DNA from: Megamonas sp. UBA1796
Lineage (GTDB): Bacteria; Bacillota; Negativicutes; Selenomonadales; Selenomonadaceae
DNA length: 64,000 nucleotides
NCBI GenBank assembly: GCA_002319795.1
Contig: DCFU01000028.1
Coordinates: forward strand, 1-64,000
Direction: 5' to 3'
Shown here: in pieces, positions 17,101 to 24,928 of the stretch
How the letters are laid out: the number at the start of each line of letters is the position of its first letter
Position numbering within the stretch: position 1 is the first letter of the stretch
Program-made: the position numbers and the translations under genes
The notes under the pieces: generated by a model
What the model was told of the DNA's origin: nothing
What the model saw: the letters and a program-made list of their open reading frames with translations, nothing else
Databases searched by the model: none

Positions 17101-17230
17101 TGAAATCCGGATCTTCCATGCGTCCTAAGTGTGCGTAGGAAAATGCACCGGCGGAGAACAGAAGGACGATGAAGAAATAAATGAACTGTTTGTGGTTCAA
17201 GGCCCATTCGGTGAGATTGAACTTTTTCAT
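14168..17230 (-). CDS. RND multidrug efflux permease (AcrB/HAE-1 type)
   Basis: The 1020-residue inner-membrane pump subunit has 12 helices and two large periplasmic loops and works as a trimer driven by proton influx. It opens MKKFNLTEWALNHKQFIYFF and has VAWPGATAQQTEEQVT in the first porter domain. The helix-4 proton-relay pair is present in LGLLVDDAIITIET. In helix 10 the usual lysine is replaced: GIIMRNSVILMDQ has Arg-Asn where AcrB has Lys-Asn. Its ATG overlaps the stop of the adaptor gene by four bases. An RND pump of this size implies an outer membrane. No outer-membrane channel gene lies next to it, so a TolC homologue must come from elsewhere. Confidence 0.92.
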   Translation of the reverse strand: MKKFNLTEWALNHKQFIYFFIVLLFSAGAFSYAHLGRMEDPDFTIKQMVVSVAWPGATAQQTEEQVTDKIEKKLQDLPGLDYLKSYSAPGQTIIYINLKDQVPKKDVRAKWVEARNMVNDIKGTLPQGVSEPLFNDHFDDVYGVMYALTGDGYSYEDMRQKAEKIRRILLGIPNISKVQLLGVQTEKVYIEIENAKLAQLGINPSLITSTLQAQNAMSPAGMLETSSDNIYLRISGMFDDLEDIRNTPIQANGNSFRLGDIAKVTRGYSEPSDPKFFYNGQPAIGISMSMEPGGNILTLGENLKKTIAQIQKELPAGFEITQTVNQPEIVKDSIDEFIESLVEAVLIVLVVSFLSLGLRSGLIVACCIPLVIAAVFTAMSLLQIDLQRTSLGALIIALGLLVDDAIITIETMVVKLEDGWTRFNAACFAYTSTAYPRLTGELVTCAGFIPIAFSQGTASEYCVTLFYVVTLALLISWIVAGTVTPLLGYLFIKVKQVDKNKPPAANMYDTALYRKFKKILVFCLTHRKSVLLGTIVCFILSIGLLGSIKQEFFPLSTRPELVVQLKLEEGASVKDTGQIAARFAKELDGNPKISYYSYHLGEGAPRFVLSFDPTFPKANFAEFVIVAPDADARDALRTQLEQVLNEKFSNVTEHTKVVQIGMPSDYPIMLRVKGYDHDKVRDIAENIRDTMAATPGAKNVSLNWDEKSKALHLTIDQDKARALGISSQALAASLQTQLSGATVAEFRKDDRTIGMVVRFDQQERNDPAYLKNLNVYLGNGKSVPLEQIAKISYGAEEGLIYRRDLKPTIIVQAETQKGFTGDDVVQKVYDQLADYRKSLPFGYSIEFDGAKEDSIKALSFLAEPVPFMIILIMILLMVQLQNIAKMVLTLLTAPLGIIGVSVGLFLTNSPLGFVVQLGILALAGIIMRNSVILMDQIQQQLDTGVPMWEAIIDATVIRLRPILLTATAAILGMLPLFPSVFWGPMAIAIASGLFGATILTLLVLPVMYAAWYKVQPTETK

Positions 17231-18351
17231 AAGGAGCCGTCACCAACCTTTACGGTCTGCCCTTGCCGGAGTTTATGCACCCCGTTTGTTACGATTTGTT
17301 CTCCCTGCTGCAAACCTTCTAATACCTGGATTTGTTTGTCGTTCATCTGTCCCAGCTTGATTGGCTGCAAGGTGACTGTATCGCCATCGAGTATCCAGAC
17401 ACTTGGCGCATCCCCATTTTGGTAGATTGCAGTCAACGGGATTTCCAGTGAATCCGCTGTGCTGCTGCCTGCGAGGGAGACAGTGGCAGTCATCCCTAAT
17501 TTTATTTCTGCGGGAGGGTTTGGCAGGCTGACCCGCACTTTATAGGTACGGGTTGTCGGATCGGCCATAGGTGCTATCTCACGTACTTTTCCCAGGACGG
17601 TCGCATTCGGCAGGGCCCAAAAGGTCACACCAAGTTCCTGCCCCAGCTGTAAGTCCTTGATGCGGTTTTCTGGAACGCTGATTTCTACTTCGCGGTCACC
17701 ATCCTGTACGATGGTGATTACCGTTTGTCCAGCACTCATGACTTGTCCGATTTCTGCCTTGATTGCGGAGATAACACCTGGTTTATCGGCGTACAAAAGA
17801 CTGTAGCCCAATTGGTTGCTTCCCTGGGCATATTGTGCCGAAGCCTGCTGCGATGCTGCCAGTGCCACCTCATACGCGTTGCGGTACTGTTCATAGGTCA
17901 TCTGTGCGACAGCGCCTTCTTCATATAGCTGGCTATACCGTTGCAAATTGCTTTCCGCCAGACGAAGCTGCGATTGGGCAGAGGTTACCTGTGCCGCAGT
18001 ACTATTGACCGTCTGCTGGACATCCTTGGGATCGATTTCCATTAGCACGTCGCCAGCTTGGACGGTACTTCCTACTTCGACATTCCTGCGAATGATTTTG
18101 CCGCCTACTTGAAAAGCAAGCTGGCTTTCGTAACGTCCGCGGACTTCTCCGGAATATGTATATTCCGGGGCGGATGTATCTTTTCCCACCGTCATTGTTT
18201 GTACGATGGTGGAATCTTCTACTGCCACCATCATTTTGCGGTGTGCATGCCAAAGCAAGCCTGTGACGATGCATACGGCTAATACAACGCTTAGAAGTCC
18301 ATAATATAATCGATTCCTTGGTATATCTATCATCCAGTTTCTTATTTTCAC
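17227..18351 (-). CDS. RND efflux periplasmic adaptor (membrane fusion protein)
   Basis: I place the start at GTG 18351, seven bases after GAGGAG, giving 374 residues; an ATG 24 bases upstream has a poor site. One N-terminal helix (YYGLLSVVLAVCIVTGLLW) anchors the protein. Then follow the lipoyl half-motifs (YESQLAFQVGGKIIRRNVEVGS), a coiled-coil hairpin around residues 100-180 rich in Gln and Ala, the second lipoyl half, and beta-barrel and membrane-proximal domains. It links the permease to an outer-membrane channel. It is translationally coupled to the permease gene and preceded by a TetR-type operator. Confidence 0.9.
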   Translation of the reverse strand: MKIRNWMIDIPRNRLYYGLLSVVLAVCIVTGLLWHAHRKMMVAVEDSTIVQTMTVGKDTSAPEYTYSGEVRGRYESQLAFQVGGKIIRRNVEVGSTVQAGDVLMEIDPKDVQQTVNSTAAQVTSAQSQLRLAESNLQRYSQLYEEGAVAQMTYEQYRNAYEVALAASQQASAQYAQGSNQLGYSLLYADKPGVISAIKAEIGQVMSAGQTVITIVQDGDREVEISVPENRIKDLQLGQELGVTFWALPNATVLGKVREIAPMADPTTRTYKVRVSLPNPPAEIKLGMTATVSLAGSSTADSLEIPLTAIYQNGDAPSVWILDGDTVTLQPIKLGQMNDKQIQVLEGLQQGEQIVTNGVHKLRQGQTVKVGDGSL

Positions 18352-18435
18352 GAGTCCACTCCTCTTTTCCATCATTGTAGAAATCCCGCGCGGATTGATA
18401 GGTTACTGCGCAGATATTTCCCGGTTTATAAGGAC

Positions 18436-18463
18436 TTGTACCGATATTACGTTTATGGTACAA
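18436..18463 (-). promoter_or_regulatory. TetR-type operator at the efflux promoter
   Basis: The inverted repeat TTGTACC-N14-GGTACAA has arms that on the minus strand coincide with a possible -35 (TTGTAC) and -10 (TACAAG) 17 bases apart. The same half-sites with the same 14-base gap occur in front of tetR at 19114-19139. Repressor binding would block the adaptor-pump operon. Confidence 0.7.
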
Positions 18464-18484
18464 TCGGTATGGAAGGGCAATTTT

Positions 18485-18506
18485 AAATCGCACTTGCGTG
18501 CGATTT
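18485..18506 (-). terminator. Hairpin after tetR
   Basis: Perfect 9-bp stem AAATCGCAC/GTGCGATTT with a four-base loop, just beyond the tetR stop on the minus strand. The T-tract is short, so some read-through into the pump operon is possible. Confidence 0.6.
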
Positions 18507-18526
18507 AGAGCCAGCTGAATAGGGCA

Positions 18527-19090
18527 CTATTCGTCTTCTGGCTTCAGTCCATATACGATAATATCTGCCATCGCTGCCATGGCATCAGCATTGGTCATGT
18601 TGCTTTGTTCCAGGAAGCGCTGGCTGAGCAAATCATCCATCACGCTGGATACCAGTTGTTTGAGTACCGGCACGTTGACCTTGCGGAGTGCATGTGTGTG
18701 GATGTTATGGATAACAAACGATGTCAGCCGTTCTGACTGTTCCTCACGGAAGTTCAGCACCATTTCCCATTCAGCCGGATAATAATGGCAAAGGTCATCA
18801 TATATACTGTAACTGTTGATCGGACCGAAAATCCGAGGTGACATCTTCAATAGGGCTTGGATTTTTTCCAGGACGGATAAATCCTCGTTGTCGTAGATTT
18901 CTTTTTCCTGCTTTCGGATATCCTGTGTTGCAGTAAATATAATATCATGCACCAGTTCCCGTTTCGATGAAAAATGTTCGTATAACGAGGTTTTGCTGAG
19001 GTTCAGGCGTTTAGCCAAATCACTCATAGTGAATTTCACCCCGCGGCTTTTCATTTCTTCCGCTGCTGCCATAAGAATCTGATTGCGCAA
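18527..19090 (-). CDS. TetR-family repressor of the adjacent RND pump
   Basis: The likely start is TTG 19090, preceded by GGAGGA at good spacing, giving 187 residues; longer in-frame starts lack a site. The N-terminal helix-turn-helix is clear (FTMSDLAKRLNLSKTSLYEHFSS, then KRELVHDI); the rest is a helical ligand-binding and dimerisation domain. Located upstream of and co-oriented with the adaptor-pump operon, with the shared operator TGTACC-N14-GGTACA at both its own and the pump promoter. This supports local repression relieved by pump substrates, together with autoregulation. Confidence 0.88.
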   Translation of the reverse strand: MRNQILMAAAEEMKSRGVKFTMSDLAKRLNLSKTSLYEHFSSKRELVHDIIFTATQDIRKQEKEIYDNEDLSVLEKIQALLKMSPRIFGPINSYSIYDDLCHYYPAEWEMVLNFREEQSERLTSFVIHNIHTHALRKVNVPVLKQLVSSVMDDLLSQRFLEQSNMTNADAMAAMADIIVYGLKPEDE

Positions 19091-19113
19091 GTAAATTCCT
19101 CCTTTTTCACTTC

Positions 19114-19139
19114 TGTACCCAAAAGACAATTACGGTACA
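19114..19139 (-). promoter_or_regulatory. TetR-type operator upstream of tetR
   Basis: TGTACC (19114-19119), 14 bases, GGTACA (19134-19139). Half-sites and gap match the site at the pump promoter while the central 14 bases differ, which indicates selection on the half-sites. Confidence 0.7.
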
Positions 19140-19523
19140 TATGTTATAAAATAAAGATACACCTCTTTTTTTGATTTGTCAATCCGCATATGAATCATAA
19201 AATTTGACAGCAGAGCTTTTTGATGTATTGAGACCGCTGCCACGAAATAGAAAGGACTCTTCTGGAAATGTAATAGGTGAAACTACGTTCGTATCCCCGC
19301 AGATTTATTTTTTGCGTTTGCGCATATTGTGTGCCGCAGACGCTGGCCATGGTTCATGCATTGTGTTTTGCATTTTTGCGTGCTAAGATGAAAATAATGC
19401 GGGGAGATAAACAGGAATGGATAACAAAATGTCGATAGCTGATAATTTGTGAGATGAAATACGTATATGGAAGTGGCATTGGCTGTGGAATGTTATTCAT
19501 GCTAAAATATAGGAGGAATTCTT
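19140..19523 (+). other. Intergenic stretch without a supported gene
   Basis: AT-rich promoter region of tetR on the left and the ribosome site GGAGGA of yaiI on the right. A 60-codon frame at 19204-19386 has no ribosome site or recognisable content. I see no RNA gene or repeat here. Confidence 0.5.
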
Positions 19524-19976
19524 ATGGCAGAGATTTTTATTGATGCGGATGCTTGTCCGGTTGTCCGGCAGACGGAAGCTGTGGCAAAAAAATATAGGAT
19601 TCCTGTTACGCTGCTTTGTGATACGAACCATGTCCTCTGGTCGGATTACAGTAGAATCAAAGTTATCGGAGCTGGCGCTGATGCGGTGGATTTGGCACTC
19701 ATTAATCTTTGCCGGGCGGGAGATATCGTGATTACGCAGGACTATGGTGTGGCGGCAATGGCGCTGGGAAAGCACGCAATCGCTTTGCATCAGAGCGGGA
19801 TGCAGTATACAGATGCAAATATCGATCGGCTTCTACAGGAACGGTATATGGCAAAGAAAGCCCGGCGGGCATCAGGTAAATCGCATCTGCGGGGGCCGAA
19901 AAAGCGGACGGAGGAAGATAACCTGAAATTTTTACAGACTTTGGAACAGATTATATTCGAGATGCGTTGCTGTTGA
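19524..19976 (+). CDS. yaiI: YaiI/YqxD family (DUF188, UPF0178) protein
   Basis: A 150-residue cytosolic protein starting at ATG after GGAGGA. It opens IFIDADACPVVRQTE, the hallmark of the family, and has VITQDYGVAAMAL and a C-terminal basic segment with SHLRGPKKRTEED. Family knowledge: PIN-like fold with conserved aspartates, suspected nuclease, no assigned cellular role. It is a single gene between the efflux locus and the lipase gene. Confidence 0.88.
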   Translation: MAEIFIDADACPVVRQTEAVAKKYRIPVTLLCDTNHVLWSDYSRIKVIGAGADAVDLALINLCRAGDIVITQDYGVAAMALGKHAIALHQSGMQYTDANIDRLLQERYMAKKARRASGKSHLRGPKKRTEEDNLKFLQTLEQIIFEMRCC

Positions 19977-20100
19977 AAAAAAGGCTCCCATGATTCAAAT
20001 GATGTATTTAGGAATGTTCGCAGGATGAGATATGCTGCCTAAGAGGTATTCGCTTGCATGGATTATATTTATGGCATAAATTGTCAGGAGGATAGTAAAA

Positions 20101-21801
20101 ATGTATTTTTCTAATTCCAAGAAAATAATCTTCATCATAGCTTTATTGCTCGTCAACTGGGGAAACCTGGTGACTGTATATGCCAAAACGCAGTTGTTGG
20201 TTCTGCAGGTGTCTACACCGGGTGTGAAACAGAGTATGCCAATGAGCTATGAATGGGATGATGCCTGGTTCGCTGGAGAGAAGGATGCATATACTTATAA
20301 TCATGGATTAGCCAGGATTTCCGGGGCGCTTATGTCTACGGTTTATCTGCAGCCGAAATACCAGGAGCTTACTACGATGTTCGAGGAACTTGGCTGCTCC
20401 ATGGATACATTGGAAGATCATCATTATGAGGCAGTAGCACCGGAATTGCCGGATAAGAGTGGTTATTCTTTTTGTACAAAGTACCTTGAAATCGATGGAA
20501 GACAGGTACCATTGGTTTTTGTGGTGATTCGTGGTACGAATGGGCGGCAGGAATGGTACAGTAATGCGGATATTGCTGACTCGGCAAAGGAGAAGCAGAA
20601 GTATCACGAGGGCTTTGCAAATTCTGCCTGGATGATTGGACAGGACCTGAAAACTTATATGGAAAAGCATGGTTTGCGAGAGCAGGCAACGCGTATAGTG
20701 ATTACAGGGCACAGCCGGGGCGCAGCGGTCGCTAACCTTTTGGGGGCATTTTTGGACACGGGACATTATGTACGGAATGAGGCTGATCCTGTGCTTATGC
20801 CAGGGCATATTTATGTCTATGCTTTCGCGCCCGCGAATAGTTGTTCAGATCTGGCAGAGCGGCGATCGGAACGATATGGGAATATTTTCAATATCGTAAA
20901 TCCAGAGGATGTAGTACCAGAACTGCCGTTTACGAGAGGTTCCTGGGGATATGGTTCTTATGGTACAATCTTCCGACTGCCGACGGCCAACAATCTGCGC
21001 GGTGATATGGTACGTTACCAAAAGCTATTAGAAAAAATGCAGATACCATTTGGAAAACTGACAGGTCGAAAGTATACGCCGGTGCCAGGCAGTGAGTGGC
21101 TTGCCCGGGATATCAAGGGAATGCAGTGGAGTGTCGGCTCGGTCAAGGACTTTTATCGCAGCAATCTGGTGCTGAACCACAGCGGCCTTAGGGATGCACT
21201 ATCGTCTGAACCGGTAGAAGAAGATGAACATGAAGCGTTTCATTATGGAGGAATTTGGGGATTTATGGCAAAATGGTTCCCGAAGGAGAAAGCTGGTTTT
21301 GAAGATATGCATGGGCCGGCAACTTATAATGCTTGGATTCTATCGGGAGAGCCATCTGAAATCTATATGCACGGTACACCAAGCATAGTATCTATCCGTC
21401 TGGACCCTGGAGAACTTGTGGCTGCCGGTGGCAGCCAATTGAAGCAGATTGTTGAGCACCCGAAAAGCAGTGTTCCTTTTAACCTGAAACTCCAGATTCC
21501 CGGGGGAGAAACTTTGCTGCGATTAGCAAATGGCACTATAGATTCTGGATATGCACATAGCGGCTATAAGGCACATGTGGTTGGCAACCAAATGGTCTGG
21601 TTCACGGTGCCGGAAGATGAGCGGATACGGATCACGATATCCGCGCCGCAGGCGGTAAAGCTGAAGATTTCCCTGGGGCTTGAAGCCAATAATGAAAACG
21701 ATGTAGCGAAAGATGCAGTGCCGCTGGTCACCAAGGAACTAGCCCTCTCGGATGGCGGTCAACAGACCATTGAGGTTCATGGCCATAAAATCGTGCCTTG
21801 A
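20101..21801 (+). CDS. Secreted class 3 lipase-like alpha/beta hydrolase
   Basis: A 566-residue protein with an N-terminal signal peptide (KKIIFIIALLLVNWGNLVTVYAK), so periplasmic or exported. The nucleophile elbow GHSRG (Ser205) follows an ITGHSRGAAVANLLGAFL helix, as in lipase_3 enzymes. An aspartate in NPEDVVPELPF is a good candidate for the triad; the histidine is not fixed from sequence. The C-terminal ~170 residues look beta-rich and may be a binding domain. ATG 20101 follows GGAGG. Family knowledge: acylglycerol or phospholipid hydrolysis; the substrate here is unknown. It appears to be a single gene. Confidence 0.8.
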   Translation: MYFSNSKKIIFIIALLLVNWGNLVTVYAKTQLLVLQVSTPGVKQSMPMSYEWDDAWFAGEKDAYTYNHGLARISGALMSTVYLQPKYQELTTMFEELGCSMDTLEDHHYEAVAPELPDKSGYSFCTKYLEIDGRQVPLVFVVIRGTNGRQEWYSNADIADSAKEKQKYHEGFANSAWMIGQDLKTYMEKHGLREQATRIVITGHSRGAAVANLLGAFLDTGHYVRNEADPVLMPGHIYVYAFAPANSCSDLAERRSERYGNIFNIVNPEDVVPELPFTRGSWGYGSYGTIFRLPTANNLRGDMVRYQKLLEKMQIPFGKLTGRKYTPVPGSEWLARDIKGMQWSVGSVKDFYRSNLVLNHSGLRDALSSEPVEEDEHEAFHYGGIWGFMAKWFPKEKAGFEDMHGPATYNAWILSGEPSEIYMHGTPSIVSIRLDPGELVAAGGSQLKQIVEHPKSSVPFNLKLQIPGGETLLRLANGTIDSGYAHSGYKAHVVGNQMVWFTVPEDERIRITISAPQAVKLKISLGLEANNENDVAKDAVPLVTKELALSDGGQQTIEVHGHKIVP

Positions 21802-21902
21802 AATCAAGTGGCTTGTCAAGCATGAATATGCTGGTATATGTCGATACAAAATGATAAAATTATGCTAGTTGATGTGGGCAGTGAGGGTGTTTTGATGGGG
21901 TG

Positions 21903-21935
21903 TAGCGTCGATTTTCGCGATTATGACGCTATTTT
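21903..21935 (+). terminator. Probable terminator after the lipase gene
   Basis: Stem TAGCGTC/GACGCTA (21903-21909, 21925-21931) followed by four T and G. Weaker than the others in this window. Confidence 0.5.
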
Positions 21936-21981
21936 GTCTATACACATGGCAATGTTACATTTATAGGAAGAGGGGATTTTT

Positions 21982-22767
21982 ATGGACGGATTACAAAAAA
22001 TTGCACTTTTAATCGATGCAGACAATACCCAGTTATCAAAAATTGAAGCTGTTATGCGAGAGATTTCTACCCATGGCCGTATTGTTGTGAAAAGGGCATA
22101 TGGTAATTGGAAAAAAGAAACATTGAAAAATTGGGAGAATGAATTAAAGCGTTTAGCTATTAAGGCTGAACAGCAATTTGATTACGTTTCGGGGAAGAAT
22201 GCAACCGATATGGCTCTTGTAATCGATACAGTTAATTTACTGCATCGAGGCATTTATGATGCCTTTGTTATTGTGGCGAGTGATAGTGACTATACGCCTC
22301 TGGCAATAAACTTACATGAATCCGGCGTTTATGTAATAGGTGTTGGAGAAAAGAAAACACCAGAAGCTTTTCGAAATAGCTGTGATGAATTTATTTTTTT
22401 GGAGAATCTTGCTAATGCTAAGGAAGGATCAAGCGCTAAAGATAAAAGTTCACAGGTTGAAAGCCGTGGAGAAAAAGAGCCGGAGCCTAATGAAGTGGAG
22501 TCTAATGAAGTCGGTAGCGAAACGGATGACGTAGAGGAGATACATAGTTTATTAAAAATTGCCTCTGATAAATATCAGGATGATGATGGTTATGTGAATG
22601 TTAGTTCTGCTGGCCAATTTATCAAAAGAGCCAAACCGGATTTCGATTCCAGAACATTTGGCTTCCTGAAGTTACCGCAGTTAATAGAAGCATTTCCAGA
22701 AAAATATGAAATGACACGGTATCCTGGTAAGGGGACGGTTACTATTATTGCATATAAGTGTCTTTGA
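21982..22767 (+). CDS. NYN-domain (PIN-like nuclease) protein with C-terminal LOTUS/OST-HTH domain
   Basis: A 261-residue protein. The N-terminal NYN domain has the expected acidic residues: ALLIDADNT, NATDMALVIDT and ASDSDYTPL (about residues 8-12, 74-84 and 97-102). A charged, low-complexity linker with repeated Glu and Ser (residues ~155-190) leads to a C-terminal LOTUS-type winged helix that opens EIHSLLKIASDKYQ and ends near KGTVTIIAYK. Family knowledge: NYN-LOTUS proteins resemble the human MARF1 and LabA-like families and are thought to cleave or bind RNA. A nucleotidyltransferase gene follows 77 bases later on the same strand. Confidence 0.85.
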   Translation: MDGLQKIALLIDADNTQLSKIEAVMREISTHGRIVVKRAYGNWKKETLKNWENELKRLAIKAEQQFDYVSGKNATDMALVIDTVNLLHRGIYDAFVIVASDSDYTPLAINLHESGVYVIGVGEKKTPEAFRNSCDEFIFLENLANAKEGSSAKDKSSQVESRGEKEPEPNEVESNEVGSETDDVEEIHSLLKIASDKYQDDDGYVNVSSAGQFIKRAKPDFDSRTFGFLKLPQLIEAFPEKYEMTRYPGKGTVTIIAYKCL

Positions 22768-22844
22768 GCCTGGAGCCTGAGGATATAAGGAGTTATAAAG
22801 ATCTTAATCGCTGTGTAATAATCAGAGGAAGAGGAAAGGAAGTT

Positions 22845-23552
22845 ATGGAAGCTTTAAAAAAGATTTTAGATGAGGCATTATATAGAGAGGTAAGACGCTT
22901 TCTTGAGGATTTGCACCAAGTCTTTGCCGGGCGGATTGCCTTTCTTGGCTTGCAGGGAAGTTATGCGCGGGGTGAGGCTACGGAGCATAGTGATGTCGAT
23001 TTGGTCGTGATATTGGATGTGTTGCGTTATGAAGATTTGGAAGACTATGATGCGCTTCTGGCAAAAATGATGCACCAAAATAAGATGTGCGGCTTTCTGT
23101 CGGGGAAGGCAGAACTTGCTGGCTGGAGCCGGGCAGACTTGTTTCAGTTTTATCATGATACAGTTCCCTTGTTTGGCAGTCTGGATGCTTTGCTGCCAGC
23201 AATCTGTCCGAAGGATGTGCAGGAAGCAATCAGGACTGGAGCCTGTAATATTTACCATATGTGTGTGCATAATCGGCTGTATGAAAAGGACGCGACTGTT
23301 TTGCAAGCCCTGTATAAGGCGGCCGTATTTGTCTTACAGGCTGTAGTGTATGCGCGTACTGGTATATATCGGTGCGGTATGGCGGAATTGCAGGCAGAAG
23401 CGAATGAAGAGGAAAAGAAAATCCTGTGTATTTGTCAGAAGCTGAAAAATGAGGCGGGACCAATTGAGGCAGAGGCACTTAAACTCTATGCGGAAACATT
23501 GTTCGAATGGGCAGGGCGATTGGTGCGGGAACACCCGGCGGCAGAAAAATAA
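22845..23552 (+). CDS. Stand-alone nucleotidyltransferase (pol-beta superfamily)
   Basis: Start ATG 22845 after GGAAAGGAAG gives 235 residues. The active-site motif is GSYARGEATEHSDVDLVV: the GS helix start and the two metal-binding aspartates of DxD. The C-terminal half is helical, similar in layout to kanamycin-nucleotidyltransferase-type helical domains; a HEPN RNase motif is not evident. Such enzymes transfer NMP to a drug, protein or RNA, and the acceptor is unknown. Its place right behind the NYN-LOTUS gene suggests a shared transcript and possibly a shared RNA-related role, but the families also occur separately. A terminator overlaps the stop codon. Confidence 0.75.
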   Translation: MEALKKILDEALYREVRRFLEDLHQVFAGRIAFLGLQGSYARGEATEHSDVDLVVILDVLRYEDLEDYDALLAKMMHQNKMCGFLSGKAELAGWSRADLFQFYHDTVPLFGSLDALLPAICPKDVQEAIRTGACNIYHMCVHNRLYEKDATVLQALYKAAVFVLQAVVYARTGIYRCGMAELQAEANEEEKKILCICQKLKNEAGPIEAEALKLYAETLFEWAGRLVREHPAAEK

Positions 23553-23583
23553 AAATCTCTATGCAATTTGCAAAGAGATTTTT
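23551..23583 (+). terminator. Terminator after the nucleotidyltransferase gene
   Basis: Perfect 10-bp stem AAAAATCTCT/AGAGATTTTT (23551-23560, 23574-23583) ending in T. Symmetric A and T flanks could also serve the converging aldo/keto reductase gene. Confidence 0.75.
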
Positions 23584-23743
23584 AATGGTTTCTTCGAGGT
23601 TGTGAAGCCTGGTTCCCTGCGAGGGAGCGAAACTATAACGACATAATATTATGTATAGAATGGGTTTATTGTGTTTCAAATATCTTTGGTTTTAGAAATA
23701 AGTATACGAGGAAAGTACTTGCTTTGAAGCATACAGAAGAAGG

Positions 23744-24586
23744 CTACATTTCTTCATAAAAGGCAGGGTCCTGGTTGGCATTGCGGCCATCGGTCTTTGT
23801 GAGGCCGAGCAGGGATTCCATTTCGGACGCTGTCAATTGGAAATTGAAAATGTCGAGATTTTCTTTTTGATGTTCTATACTGAAAGCTTTAGGAATTGGC
23901 AGTGCCTTGAGCTGAATATGCCAACGCAGGATGATTTGCGAAATCGTCTTGTTATGATTCCGGGCGATGGCAGCAATTGTATCATTCTTTAGCAGAGAAT
24001 TTCCCCGTCCCAAAGGGCTCCAGGATTGCGTGAGAATATTGTGCTTTTCGTTCCAGGCACGCTGCGCCTCTTGATTAAAATAAGGATGCAGCTCTATCTG
24101 ATTGATTGCCGGGCAGATAGAGGTTTCTGCAATTAATTTTTCAATATGTTCTGGCAAAAAGTTACAGACACCAATCGAGCGGACCAAGCCTCTTTTTTTA
24201 GCTTCGATCAGAGCCTGCCAGGCTTCAACATATAAATTGATTCGTGGATTTGGCCAATGGATAAAATAGAAATCATAATAATCAAGACTAGCTCGGTAAA
24301 GCGACTCCTCAATTGTTTCCAAAGCCTCGGCATAGGCATGGCGACGCCCGGGAAGTTTGGAGGTAATGAAAATTTCCTCTCTTAAAAGAGAGCTTTCTTT
24401 TATCGCCTTGCCCAAAGTTCCCTCGTTTTCATAATTGAAGGCTGAATCAAACAATCTGTAACCTGCCTGCATGGCATTTTTAATAGCCTGGATACCGTTT
24501 TCTCCTTTTAACTTATAGGTTCCAAAACCTATAGCTGGAATTTTCAAACCATCCTGTAGTACGATTTCAGGAATTTTTTCAGACAT
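23744..24586 (-). CDS. Aldo/keto reductase (diketogulonate reductase-like)
   Basis: A 280-residue NADPH-dependent TIM-barrel oxidoreductase, cytosolic. The catalytic tetrad is complete: Asp47 and Tyr52 in LFDSAFNYENE, Lys77 in ITSKLPG, and His110 in YFIHWPNP. The cofactor end has LPIPKAFSIEHQKENLDIF. Start ATG 24586 has GGAGG upstream. It resembles the YvgN/2,5-diketo-gluconic acid reductase branch that reduces small aldehydes and ketones; the physiological substrate is not given by context. It is a single gene, divergent from the first PTS operon across a 342-base region. Confidence 0.9.
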   Translation of the reverse strand: MSEKIPEIVLQDGLKIPAIGFGTYKLKGENGIQAIKNAMQAGYRLFDSAFNYENEGTLGKAIKESSLLREEIFITSKLPGRRHAYAEALETIEESLYRASLDYYDFYFIHWPNPRINLYVEAWQALIEAKKRGLVRSIGVCNFLPEHIEKLIAETSICPAINQIELHPYFNQEAQRAWNEKHNILTQSWSPLGRGNSLLKNDTIAAIARNHNKTISQIILRWHIQLKALPIPKAFSIEHQKENLDIFNFQLTASEMESLLGLTKTDGRNANQDPAFYEEM

Positions 24587-24718
24587 AGAAAAACCTCCTT
24601 ACAGATTTTTGCCTTTTAAGGCTATTCTATCATGATGCGAAATGGTTTTCCACTTTATTTTAGCAAGGGAAGTTATTCATATTAGATATCTATTCGACAA
24701 TAGAATAATCAAAACGCT

Positions 24719-24758
24719 TATCGTTCATCACGTATTTCGTGGTTAGCGATATTTTTTT
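24719..24758 (+). terminator. Orphan terminator between divergent genes
   Basis: Nested stem TATCG/CGATA and ATCACG/CGTGGT, followed by seven T (24752-24758). No plus-strand gene ends within 1 kb upstream, so it would end a leader of the PTS operon or an unrecognised small RNA starting near 24600-24690. Confidence 0.6.
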
Positions 24759-24777
24759 ATAATATTTTATGAATAAA

Positions 24778-24791
24778 ATGACAAATGTCAT
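24778..24791. promoter_or_regulatory. Inverted repeat ATGACA-AA-TGTCAT upstream of the first PTS operon
   Basis: A perfect 14-base inverted repeat about 140 bases before the EIIA gene. It may bind the NarL-type response regulator encoded downstream or another regulator; no direct evidence of which. Confidence 0.4.
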
Positions 24792-24928
24792 GTAAGAGAA
24801 GCAAAAAGAGGTGACAAAAAGCAGATGATTTTTATTGATATTTTGGTAAAATCATAATTGTTGGAAAGTTATAAAATGTTTTAACTGCTACGACTGATTC
24901 GAATAGGGAAAATTTAAGGGGGAATCTT

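Noticed and set aside
23588..23633. Multi-stem RNA fold after the nucleotidyltransferase terminator
   Set aside because: The short stems (GTTTC/GAAAC, CTTC/GAAG, CCCT/AGGG) are too small to separate from chance without comparative data.
24890..24905. GATTCGAAT as a tRNA T-loop
   Set aside because: No acceptor, D or anticodon stems can be formed around it, and no CCA or T-arm stem is present.
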